Origin: CAZTQN01 sp964615765 | Lineage (GTDB): Bacteria > Planctomycetota > Phycisphaerae > Phycisphaerales > UBA1924 | DNA length: 64,000 nt | Assembly (NCBI GenBank): GCA_964615765.1 | Contig: CAZTQN010000002.1 | Coordinates: 1 to 64,000, forward strand | Direction of reading: 5' to 3' | In this document: positions 7,538 through 15,235 of the stretch, piece by piece | How positions within the stretch are numbered: the first letter of the stretch is position 1 | Layout of the letters: each line of letters opens with the position of its first letter | The notes under the pieces: generated by a model | Told to the model about the DNA's origin: nothing | What the model saw: only the letters and a program-made list of their open reading frames with translations | The model's database searches: none | Program-made: the position numbers and the translations under genes

Positions 7538-8755
7538 CTACAGCCCGCTGGCGCGCCAGGCGTCCATGTAGGCCTTGATCGTCGGCGTGATGCGCGTGGC
7601 GGAGTTTCCGAGCGGCGAGCCGTTGGTATGAATGCCCACGGCGGTCCGAACGTTGTTCTCGAGGTGCCACACGGGCGAGCCGCTCTGGCCGCCCGCCGTG
7701 TCCACGTCGTAGGTGATCACCGACGGCGTCACGGACTGCGCACCGCGCGCGTGGAACCATTGCGTGATGCCGCCCTTGTCGCCCGGATAGCCGGAGAGAT
7801 TCAGAGCCCGGGCGCGAATGCCGGCATCGCTCTTGACCGCGTACCGGAAGTTGAACGGGGCGGTGCCCGTACTGGAACGCGCGGGCCGCGGGAGGATGAT
7901 GCACGCGCAGTCGAAGTTGCGGTCGGCGTGGCTCACCCAGCGCGGCAGGGCACTGAACCGGGCGGAAGAGACGCGACCGAAGGGGAACGTGCTCCCGTTG
8001 CGACCCGGCGAGACCACCACCTGGCTCGCCCACCCGCCGGCGGAGCGGATGTGCACGCAGTGACCCGCCGTGATCACGCAGCGCGGAGAGATGAGCCACC
8101 CGGTCCCGATGAAGCGGGCCCCGGTCTTCGCGGTGATCTCGAGATGGCAGATCCCGCTCCACGGCGTGGCCGCGGTGTTGTTGATCTTCACGCGGTCATC
8201 GGCGCCGATGACGACTTCAAGAAGCGACGGCGGCCCGGAAGGCCCTTCGGCTTCCGTGAGACCCATCGCCTCGCGCCGCTGGGCGAGACGCCGCGCGAAG
8301 TTCGACACCGCCGCGGTCACGGGCGGGGGGATCCCGATCGCTCCGCCCGCGGCGGTCATGACCGCCGTGCCCACCGGGCTCGACAGCACGCCGCCCGCGG
8401 TCTGCGCACCCTGACGGATGACCTTGATGAGCTTCGGCAGCTTCTTCATCACGGCCCGGAAGAACTCGGGATCGTCCGCCCAGTCCGCGTCGACGAGCGA
8501 AGCGACGGCCGCCTCCTCCTCGAACGGCTGCCAACTCACCGTCTCGCTGTTCGAGAGCGGGACGTACTCCGGAACCTGTTCCATGCCGGGCAGAGCGTTC
8601 CCGGACTCCGACGCCGGGGCGCTTCCGTCGTCAGAAGTCGGCATGTCCAGCGCATCATCCGGGGCCTGACTCGCGTCCCCGTCGGACCAGATCGGCGCGA
8701 CCGTGGCACCACCCTGCGTGTCCCCGCTCCAATCATCAGATTGTTGGTCCGCCAT
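7538..8755 (-). CDS. Trypsin-like/V8-like serine protease
   Basis: 405 residues. The C-terminal half (about 190-400) is a chymotrypsin-fold protease with His232 in TAGHC, Asp282 in NFDCACI and Ser358 in GGQSGSP, closest to glutamyl endopeptidase (V8)-type enzymes. The first 80 residues are very acidic, and residues 115-155 form a Gly/Ala-rich hydrophobic stretch. There is no ordinary signal peptide, so the site of action is unclear. It could be a cytosolic zymogen or leave by an unusual route. The ATG at 8755 follows GAAAGGG; the 29-residue longer form is basic and less likely. Confidence 0.85.
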   Translation of the reverse strand: MADQQSDDWSGDTQGGATVAPIWSDGDASQAPDDALDMPTSDDGSAPASESGNALPGMEQVPEYVPLSNSETVSWQPFEEEAAVASLVDADWADDPEFFRAVMKKLPKLIKVIRQGAQTAGGVLSSPVGTAVMTAAGGAIGIPPPVTAAVSNFARRLAQRREAMGLTEAEGPSGPPSLLEVVIGADDRVKINNTAATPWSGICHLEITAKTGARFIGTGWLISPRCVITAGHCVHIRSAGGWASQVVVSPGRNGSTFPFGRVSSARFSALPRWVSHADRNFDCACIILPRPARSSTGTAPFNFRYAVKSDAGIRARALNLSGYPGDKGGITQWFHARGAQSVTPSVITYDVDTAGGQSGSPVWHLENNVRTAVGIHTNGSPLGNSATRITPTIKAYMDAWRASGL

Positions 8756-9008
8756 AGTCTGCCCTTTCTTGAGAAGCCGAGGCGATACCCGCCCGCTCGA
8801 CTTCGAGCGGTTCTTACGTACTCGCAGATTCGTCCCGGCCAATGCTCTTCAACGTAACAAGTTTGCCTCATCACACAAAGCGCAAAGTACGAATACTTCG
8901 ACCGGGGTCGCCGGCGAAGCTGGTTGGTGCCTCAAAATGGGTGCGCTCCCGCTCGAAACCGGCGGTTGTGCGTGCCCCGAACAAGGGGCCGACCGTTGCC
9001 CGAGCAGG

Positions 9009-11606
9009 CTATCTGCGGCTTGGATCCGTCGCCCGCTTCCTGGCCTCTTCCTTCCACCGCGCCGCCTCAGCGTCGCGGCCGGATTGGGCCAGCAGGGCCG
9101 CGTAGCGATCGGCCAGCACCGCGTTGTCTTTCCCGATGGTCGCCGCCTTGGAGGCGCTGGTCAGGGCCGCGTCGACCTTGCCCGCGGCGGCGCTGGCCAT
9201 CGCGTGCTCGAACAGCAGCGCCGGCGCGTCGGGCATGGCCTTCGCCGCGGCGTCCATGAGCGACCAGCCGTCCTCGACCAGGGCCGCGTTGCCGGCCTGC
9301 CGCCCCGCCCCGATCATGAAGCGGGCGACGCTGACGGCGTCCCACGGTGCCGTGCGGACCATCGCCGCGGCCTCGCGCACGAGGGCGAGACCCTCGTCGA
9401 TGTGCCCGATGCGGGCCAGCAGCACGCCCGCGTTGAACAGCGTGTCGGACTTGCCGATGTGCCGCCCGGCTTCCCGCGCTCGCGCGACGCCGGCGCGGGC
9501 CTGCTCGGCCGCGGCGTCGCGACGTTCCACCTGCAGCAGCACGCCCGCCGCGTTGACCTTGGTCCCGCCCAACGCCGTCGTTCGTGAGCGGGCCGCCGCG
9601 AGCTGCGCGATCTCCGCCGCCTTGGTCGATTCTTCCAGGCTCGCGAGCAGACCGGCCGCGGCGACCTGCTGATCGGGCGTGGCGTGCGGGTCTCGGCCGG
9701 CCTGATCGGCGAGCGTCGCGGCCCGGGCCCGTTCGCCCAGCCCCGCGAGCGCTTGCGCGACACCCAGGCGCGCCGACGCCTGATCGCGCGTGCGCCGCGT
9801 GAACGTCGGGCTCTCCAGCACGCTCTCGACGAGCTTGACGGCGCCGAGTCGATCGCCGCTGTCCTGCATGGACCGCGCGACGGCGCTCCGCACGCCGTGC
9901 AGCGTCGGGTGCTTGTCGAGCGCACGCCGGTACATCGCCAGGACATCCGCGTCGGACTTGCCCAGCCGCCCCATGATCTGCGCGAGCTGGAAGACCAGCG
10001 CGTCCTCCGGGCGCCCGATGTCGATGATCTCTTCGATGGCGCGGGCCGCGGCGGGGAGGTCGCCCACGAGCACCTGCGCGTAGGCGATGTGCAGCAGATC
10101 GTCGGCGTTGTAGGCCCAGCCCAGCCCGCCCTGGCTCAACGGCCCGGCGGCGCGATAGTCGTCGACCACGCCGCGGGCGAGCGCGAGCTCCGTCGGCGAC
10201 GGTGCGTACACGGGCGTGAACACGACGCCGATGGGCGTGCGGAGCGCGGCGTGGCGGAGCTCGCCGCGGTAGAGGTGGAACTTGACCCAGCCGCTCCACC
10301 CGGCGACGGCGACGCACGCCGCCGCCCCCGCGACCACGAAGCGCCCGGACCAGTTCCAGCGGCCCTTGTGCTTGAGCTGCCAGCTCTGCAGGCGGACGTT
10401 CGGCTCGCGCACCAGTCGCCAGGCCTTCCACACGATGAACACAACGCACGCCGCCATGCCCAGGGCCATCAGCATGGGCACCTGGTTGAGCATGCCGCGG
10501 TACGCCCAGAACAGCACCAGCCACAGCGCGGCGAGGGCGATCTCTTCGGGCCAGGTCGGGTCGAAGCGTGCGGCGCGCAGGCGCTTGGCCTCCGCCGCGC
10601 GGGCCTTGGCCTCGTCATTGCGCGGGCGGGCGAGGATGGCCGGGCGGGCGACGCCGAGGGAGAGCGCGCCGTTCGGGCACACGCTCACGCAGTCCATGCA
10701 CTTCATGCACCCGGGGTCGATGACCGAGCCGTAGTCGCGGATCTCTTCGTGCACGCGCACGTTCGAGGTGCACACCGCGGTGCAGTGCCCGCACTGGTGG
10801 CACTTGTCGTGATCGACCTTGATGCGGATGGGGGCGACCAGGTCCGCCGGGCCGAAGAACCCGCCGTACGGGCACCCGTACGTGCAGAAACCCTTGGCGC
10901 CGAGGAAGTACACGGTCGCGAACCCGCACACGAGGAGGAAGGGGATCGCGACAAACCACGGCGGGAAGGTGGCCCAGAAGTCGTGCGTCACCAGGTGATT
11001 GCTGAGGCCCGGGATCGGGTTGGATTGCCCGAGCCAGGTCGGCAGTTCGCCGCGTTCGTTCGCAAGCAGCGGCCGCACCACCGTGCGGTGCACCACGGGC
11101 CACACGAACATGTACAGCGCCATCACCACCGGGACGAGCACCAACAGGCGGGCCCGGAACGGCTTGGGCTTCACGCGCACGCGGGCCATCATCCAGGCGC
11201 ACAGGTCCTGCAGCGCCACGACGTGGCACGCCCACCCGCACACGAAGCGCCCGAGGATCAGCGTCGAGAGGATCGCCAGCGCGAAGAAGATGAACCCCGC
11301 GTTGATGGCGCCCTCGCGGAGCGTCTGCATGCTCTCGCTGGGTTCGACCGGCGAGACCGTCGTCCCCGTCGCGAGCCAGTAGCCGACGTGCACCGCGATG
11401 AGCACGTGCACGAGGATGAGCACCGCGGCCCGCCAGCGACCGGCCTTGGAGGGCTTGATGCGCCCGTTTCCGCCGGATTGCCAGGCGTTGCGGCCCGAGC
11501 GGCCGGGCGTTTCTGCGGATTGGATGACCGGGAGCGAGATGGCGCCCCGGGCGCTTGCGCCCGCCGCTGACGTTCCGCAGGATGCTCCTTCGCCCGGTGT
11601 TTTCAC
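9009..11606 (-). CDS. Membrane polyferredoxin (NapH/CcoG-like) fused to TPR domain
   Basis: 865 residues. Residues 58-240 contain four transmembrane segments with NapH-type cysteine motifs FVCGWAC (121-127) and CTYGCP (241-246). Two 4Fe-4S ferredoxin motifs follow: CHQCGHCTAVC (269-279) and CMKCMDCVSVCP (300-311). Two more membrane helices lie near 350-385 and another near 420. The rest, about 440-860, is helical TPR-like repeats that should face the periplasm. The iron-sulfur half resembles electron-transfer or copper-oxidase maturation proteins; the TPR half suggests docking of a partner. GTG start. Confidence 0.85.
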   Translation of the reverse strand: MKTPGEGASCGTSAAGASARGAISLPVIQSAETPGRSGRNAWQSGGNGRIKPSKAGRWRAAVLILVHVLIAVHVGYWLATGTTVSPVEPSESMQTLREGAINAGFIFFALAILSTLILGRFVCGWACHVVALQDLCAWMMARVRVKPKPFRARLLVLVPVVMALYMFVWPVVHRTVVRPLLANERGELPTWLGQSNPIPGLSNHLVTHDFWATFPPWFVAIPFLLVCGFATVYFLGAKGFCTYGCPYGGFFGPADLVAPIRIKVDHDKCHQCGHCTAVCTSNVRVHEEIRDYGSVIDPGCMKCMDCVSVCPNGALSLGVARPAILARPRNDEAKARAAEAKRLRAARFDPTWPEEIALAALWLVLFWAYRGMLNQVPMLMALGMAACVVFIVWKAWRLVREPNVRLQSWQLKHKGRWNWSGRFVVAGAAACVAVAGWSGWVKFHLYRGELRHAALRTPIGVVFTPVYAPSPTELALARGVVDDYRAAGPLSQGGLGWAYNADDLLHIAYAQVLVGDLPAAARAIEEIIDIGRPEDALVFQLAQIMGRLGKSDADVLAMYRRALDKHPTLHGVRSAVARSMQDSGDRLGAVKLVESVLESPTFTRRTRDQASARLGVAQALAGLGERARAATLADQAGRDPHATPDQQVAAAGLLASLEESTKAAEIAQLAAARSRTTALGGTKVNAAGVLLQVERRDAAAEQARAGVARAREAGRHIGKSDTLFNAGVLLARIGHIDEGLALVREAAAMVRTAPWDAVSVARFMIGAGRQAGNAALVEDGWSLMDAAAKAMPDAPALLFEHAMASAAAGKVDAALTSASKAATIGKDNAVLADRYAALLAQSGRDAEAARWKEEARKRATDPSRR

Positions 11607-11615
11607 GCGAGGTCA

Positions 11616-11621
11616 ATCGTA
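11616..11621 (-). promoter_or_regulatory. Predicted -10 element TACGAT of the polyferredoxin gene
   Basis: TACGAT on the minus strand ends 9 nt before the GTG at 11606. Confidence 0.4.
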
Positions 11622-11628
11622 CGGGTCA

Positions 11629-12609
11629 TCACGCCGCGCCGTATGCGGGGCCACTGGCGGGACCCATGCCGGGTCCAGCACCGGGACCGGCACCAGGACC
11701 ATCCCCGCCGGGCCCGCCGGCGCCCAGGGTGGTCCGCACGGCCCAAAGATCGGGGTACAGCGGTCGCTGCAGGGTGGACCACAGGTACTTGGCGCCGCTG
11801 GAACCACCGGTGCCGGTGAGCCCGCCGATCATGCGTTCGACCATTTTGACGTGGTGGAAGCGCCAGATGGCGAGTTTCTCGTCGAACTCGATGAGGTGTT
11901 CGCAGACGCGGTACTGCGCGAAGTAGCGCTCGCCGCCCTTGATCGCGTCGGCGTCTTCTTGCAGGCGGTACAGGCGGGCGAGCGCCTCGGCGCACGCCGT
12001 GTTGAGTTCGTGCGGCTGGCGCGTGTCGCGCTCGAGTGCGTCACGCGGGATCGCGAACACGCCCCGGTCCTCGCGCGAGAGGTGACGCAGGAAGTGGTCG
12101 TACGGCGTGGGCCGCCCGAGATAGGTCGCCATCTCCGCCTTGGCGGCTTCGTCCTCGCCGACGAGCGCGAGGAACTTCTCGCTCTTGTTCCCGCACAGGA
12201 ACTCGAGCTTGCGGAACTGCACGCTCTGGAACCCGCTGGCGGGGCGGAGCTGGTCGCGGAACTTGGCGAAATCGGCCGCGTACATCGTTTCCAAAAGCGG
12301 GATCTGCTCGATCAGCAGGTGCTGCACCTTGTGCACGCGGTCGAAGAGCTTGGCGGCCCGCAGGGGCTGGTCCGCGTCGAGGGCGGCGTTGATCGCCTCC
12401 ATCTCGTGCAGCAACTGCTTGAACCACAGCTCGTACACCTGGTGCGCGATGATGAACAGCAGTTCGTCGTGGTGCCGCGAACGCGGCTGCTGCAGTTCCA
12501 GCAGCCCGTTCACGCGCAGGTACGTGCCGTAGGTCAGGTGCGAACTGTGGTAGATCGGGCCCTGGGGGCCCGAGGGACCGGACGGCGACGGCGCGGAGTG
12601 CGGGTTCAT
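11629..12609 (-). CDS. kynA: Tryptophan 2,3-dioxygenase
   Basis: 326 residues. This heme enzyme opens the indole ring of tryptophan to give N-formylkynurenine, the first step of the kynurenine route. Conserved parts include YGTYLRVNGLLELQ, HDELLFIIAHQVYELWFKQ, FQSVQFRKLE, and WRFHHVKMVERMIG followed by GTGGSSG; the second histidine of that HH pair corresponds to the axial heme ligand. The last 30 residues are a Gly/Pro/Ala repeat absent from typical enzymes. No other kynurenine-pathway gene is in the window; nadD at 27 kb is only downstream in NAD synthesis. Confidence 0.95.
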   Translation of the reverse strand: MNPHSAPSPSGPSGPQGPIYHSSHLTYGTYLRVNGLLELQQPRSRHHDELLFIIAHQVYELWFKQLLHEMEAINAALDADQPLRAAKLFDRVHKVQHLLIEQIPLLETMYAADFAKFRDQLRPASGFQSVQFRKLEFLCGNKSEKFLALVGEDEAAKAEMATYLGRPTPYDHFLRHLSREDRGVFAIPRDALERDTRQPHELNTACAEALARLYRLQEDADAIKGGERYFAQYRVCEHLIEFDEKLAIWRFHHVKMVERMIGGLTGTGGSSGAKYLWSTLQRPLYPDLWAVRTTLGAGGPGGDGPGAGPGAGPGMGPASGPAYGAA

Positions 12610-12615
12610 CGGACG

Positions 12616-12621
12616 ACCTTA
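12616..12621 (-). promoter_or_regulatory. Predicted -10 element TAAGGT of the dioxygenase gene
   Basis: TAAGGT on the minus strand ends 6 nt before the ATG at 12609. Confidence 0.45.
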
Positions 12622-12800
12622 TCCGGCAGAACGCCGGCACCACCGCCGATTGCCCATCTTCACCGACACCGGCATCCGGAAAGCCGCAAAAACCAAGGCA
12701 AAACCGGGGTTGCAACACCGTTGCGGGAGGCTCCGGCGCGGGTACTCTGTGACTTCACGCCGGGCGGCTGACGCCGACTGGCCTGAGGAGAGAGAGACTC

Positions 12801-13931
12801 ATGCAGCAGACTTGCTCGCGCGCGGCCGCCCTGAGCGCCGTCGCCATCGCCGCCTCCGCCTTCGCCGTTCCGACCAACACCACGCTCCCGGGCGGGTGGA
12901 CGTGGCAGCCCACCGGCACCGGCGCGTTCGATACCGGGCTGGTCGGCACGCCGCGCGGCGGGGGCAACGGCCAGACGCTGCCGCCCTTCGGCGATACGTC
13001 CTTCGGCGTGATGAACGAGCCCGGCACGCCGTGGTTCACCGGCGGCGATCTCTCTTCGCAGCAGTACATCCAACTGCAGCAGTTCGGGAACTTCGGCACC
13101 GGCTCGCCCCCCGGGCCGGCCGGCTTCCGCCATTACAACTTCGGGTACACCGGGCCGAACGGCCCGACGCTCGCGGGCCCGCAGCCGACCTCCGCCGGGG
13201 CCAACTTCCCGCGCACCGCGGGCGAGGCCCGCTCGGTCACGCTGAACCAGTGGAACAACACCGCGCCGGACGCCGGCGGGGTGGCCGGCTTCGGGCAGGT
13301 CGTCCGCGTGCCGGTCGCCGCGACGCTCACCGTCGGGCTCGGCTGGGGCGGCGATGAGATGATCGTCAAGGCCATCGGCGGCAACGCCGCGCAGCAGTCC
13401 CGCTTCCGCGTGGACGCCAACATCGACGCGGCGTTCTCGACCTCCGCGTTCGGCGGGATCTCGTCCACCGGCAACCGGATCAACGTCAACGGCATCACCA
13501 CCTTCTTCGACCCCGCTTCCCTCGGCAACTACGACATGCCCTGGGGCTTCAACAACGGCGGGCTGGCGGCTGGGCAGATCAGCCTGACGCGCGGCAGCGC
13601 CGACGCCGTCTTCGTCGAAGGCCAGTTCGTGCAGGACCCCGGCGCGGGCATCACGCCCAACTCCGTCGGGTACTCGTTCAGCCGCAACTACGACGTGCTG
13701 GCCGCGATCTCGCAGACCGGGGCCGCGTTCTCCGTCGACTTCACCGCCGCCGCCGAGCTGTTCCTCAGCCGCGAGTTCGGCAACGCCGACGCCCGCGCCC
13801 AGCTCGGCCCGGGCATGGAGGGCAACGTGCGGCTGGTGGTGCAGTGGGCCGAGTTCCGGGCCGTGCCGGCGCCGTCGGGCGCGGCCCTCTTGGCGCTGGG
13901 CGGGCTGCTGGCGGCCCGTCGGCGCCGCTGA
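12801..13931 (+). CDS. Secreted protein with PEP-CTERM-like sorting tail
   Basis: 376 residues. The N-terminus is a signal peptide (MQQTCSRAAALSAVAIAASAFA). The C-terminus ends VPAPSGAALLALGG, a hydrophobic helix and ARRRR, which is the layout of PEP-CTERM sorting signals with PAPS in place of PEP. The body is Gly/Asn-rich beta sequence without a recognised enzyme motif. It is probably exported, cleaved by an exosortase and left at the cell surface. A GAGGAGAGAG Shine-Dalgarno sequence precedes the ATG. A strong terminator follows. Confidence 0.85.
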   Translation: MQQTCSRAAALSAVAIAASAFAVPTNTTLPGGWTWQPTGTGAFDTGLVGTPRGGGNGQTLPPFGDTSFGVMNEPGTPWFTGGDLSSQQYIQLQQFGNFGTGSPPGPAGFRHYNFGYTGPNGPTLAGPQPTSAGANFPRTAGEARSVTLNQWNNTAPDAGGVAGFGQVVRVPVAATLTVGLGWGGDEMIVKAIGGNAAQQSRFRVDANIDAAFSTSAFGGISSTGNRINVNGITTFFDPASLGNYDMPWGFNNGGLAAGQISLTRGSADAVFVEGQFVQDPGAGITPNSVGYSFSRNYDVLAAISQTGAAFSVDFTAAAELFLSREFGNADARAQLGPGMEGNVRLVVQWAEFRAVPAPSGAALLALGGLLAARRRR

Positions 13932-13964
13932 ACCGGTTCGCAGCCACACGCGACTCAACCCATC

Positions 13965-13995
13965 AACCCCCGGGCGCACGCTCCGGGGGTTTTTT
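13965..13995 (+). terminator. Rho-independent terminator
   Basis: A perfect 9-bp stem, AACCCCCGG (13965-13973) with CCGGGGGTT (13983-13991), a 9-nt loop and a run of six T (13990-13995). It ends the secreted-protein transcript 34 nt after its stop and isolates it from the SDR gene. Confidence 0.93.
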
Positions 13996-14019
13996 CATGC
14001 GTCGCGTCGGCGTGGTTAG

Positions 14020-14025
14020 TACGAT
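14020..14025 (+). promoter_or_regulatory. Predicted -10 element TACGAT of the SDR gene
   Basis: TACGAT ends 4 nt before the ATG at 14030 and lies just past the terminator. Confidence 0.45.
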
Positions 14026-14029
14026 CGGC

Positions 14030-14827
14030 ATGGACACTTCACTGCTCGGCAAGCACGCGGTGGTGTGCGGGTCGACCGCGGGGATCGGGCGGGCCGCGGC
14101 GATCGCGCTGGCCACGCTCGGCGCCGGGGTGACGCTCATCGCCCGCAACCCGGACAAGCTGCGAGCCGCCTGCGAGAGCCTGCCCAGGCCGCACGGCGAT
14201 CGCCAACATCACCACTGGATCGCGGCGGACTTCACAGACACGACCAGCGTGCGGGCGGCGGCGGAGACGCTCGTGCGGGAGGACGCCCGCGCGGTGCACG
14301 TGCTGGTCAACAACACCGGCGGCCCGCCGCCCGGTCGCGCGATCGACGCCGACCCCGCGGCGTATCTGGCGGCGTTCAGCGCTCACCTGGTCTCGGCACA
14401 GATCCTGGCCAGGGCGTTCGCGCCCGGCATGATCGCGGCCCGGTACGGGCGGATGATCAACGTGATCTCCACCAGTGTGAAGGCGCCGATCCCGGACCTG
14501 GGCGTGTCCAACACCGTGCGCGGGGCGATGGCGAGTTGGGCCAAGACGCTCGCGGGCGAGCTTGGCCCGTCGGGCATCACTGTGAACAACGTGCTGCCGG
14601 GGTTCACGCGGACGGAGCGGCTGGAGGCGCTGCTGACCTCGCGGGCCGCGGCGAGCGGGCGCGACCGCGCCGCCGTCGCCGCAGATCTCATGGCGAGCAT
14701 CCCCGCGGGCCGGTTCGCGGAAGCGGACGAGATCGCCGCGGCGATCGCGTTCCTGGCCTCACCGGCTGCGGGGTACATCAACGGGATCAACCTGCCGGTC
14801 GATGGCGGCCGCCTGCCGACGCTGTAA
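14030..14827 (+). CDS. Short-chain dehydrogenase/reductase-like protein with altered catalytic site
   Basis: 265 residues with a Rossmann fold: GSTAGIG at 14-20, VLVNNTGG at 91-98, and the late GYINGINLPVDGG. The catalytic Tyr-x3-Lys expected near 160-164 is replaced by SNTVR (Ser160, Arg164). This matches an atypical group annotated as beta-ketoacyl-ACP-reductase-like, which lacks the perfect tetrad. Redox activity is therefore doubtful without another acid. The start at 14030 avoids translation of the terminator. The next gene begins at the base after the stop. Confidence 0.85.
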   Translation: MDTSLLGKHAVVCGSTAGIGRAAAIALATLGAGVTLIARNPDKLRAACESLPRPHGDRQHHHWIAADFTDTTSVRAAAETLVREDARAVHVLVNNTGGPPPGRAIDADPAAYLAAFSAHLVSAQILARAFAPGMIAARYGRMINVISTSVKAPIPDLGVSNTVRGAMASWAKTLAGELGPSGITVNNVLPGFTRTERLEALLTSRAAASGRDRAAVAADLMASIPAGRFAEADEIAAAIAFLASPAAGYINGINLPVDGGRLPTL

Positions 14828-15235
14828 ATGCCGCCTCTGCCCGCACCGCCGCCCGAGCCGACCGACCCGCCCGCCCCCCTCGCGGTCAGGCCGCCGCGAC
14901 TGCACGTGCGGTGGTCCGGCATCGCCCGCGCGGGCGTGGTGCTGATTGTCGTGGGCTGGGCGATGCTGGTGGTGCTGCTGGCGCTGGCGGTGTTCACGCC
15001 CATCGGCGTGAATCACATCGCGATCCTCGGCGGCGTGGGGATCGGGCTGACCGGCGGGGTGCTGATCGGGTTCGGGCGCTCGCTGCTCTCGCGCCGGGCG
15101 GCCGGCTCGTCGGACACGCTGTGCCCCAAGTGCTACTACGCGCTCACGGGGCTCGAGGAGCGCGGCACCTGCCCCGAGTGCGGCACGCCGTACGACATCG
15201 AGCAGGTCAAACAGGCGTGGGCGCGGTATCGGTGA
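14828..15235 (+). CDS. Membrane protein with C-terminal zinc ribbon
   Basis: 135 residues: a Pro-rich start, two transmembrane helices (about 33-57 and 62-85), then CPKCYYALTGLEERGTCPECG, a CxxC...CxxC zinc-binding ribbon followed by a short helix. The ATG directly follows the SDR stop, so the two are probably one operon. Planctomycetes carry many proteins with this CPxCxYxLxG ribbon; their function is unknown. The 3' end overlaps the convergent MATE gene by 29 bp. Confidence 0.8.
   Translation: MPPLPAPPPEPTDPPAPLAVRPPRLHVRWSGIARAGVVLIVVGWAMLVVLLALAVFTPIGVNHIAILGGVGIGLTGGVLIGFGRSLLSRRAAGSSDTLCPKCYYALTGLEERGTCPECGTPYDIEQVKQAWARYR

Noticed and set aside
9684..11570. 628-codon plus-strand frame opposite the polyferredoxin gene
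   Set aside because: The ferredoxin and NapH motifs lie on the minus strand; this frame has no domain and no start signal.
14828..15235. Convergent overlap of 29 bp with the MATE gene considered an error in one gene
   Set aside because: Both genes keep coherent domains to the end (zinc ribbon and transporter tail), so a true tail-to-tail overlap is more likely.
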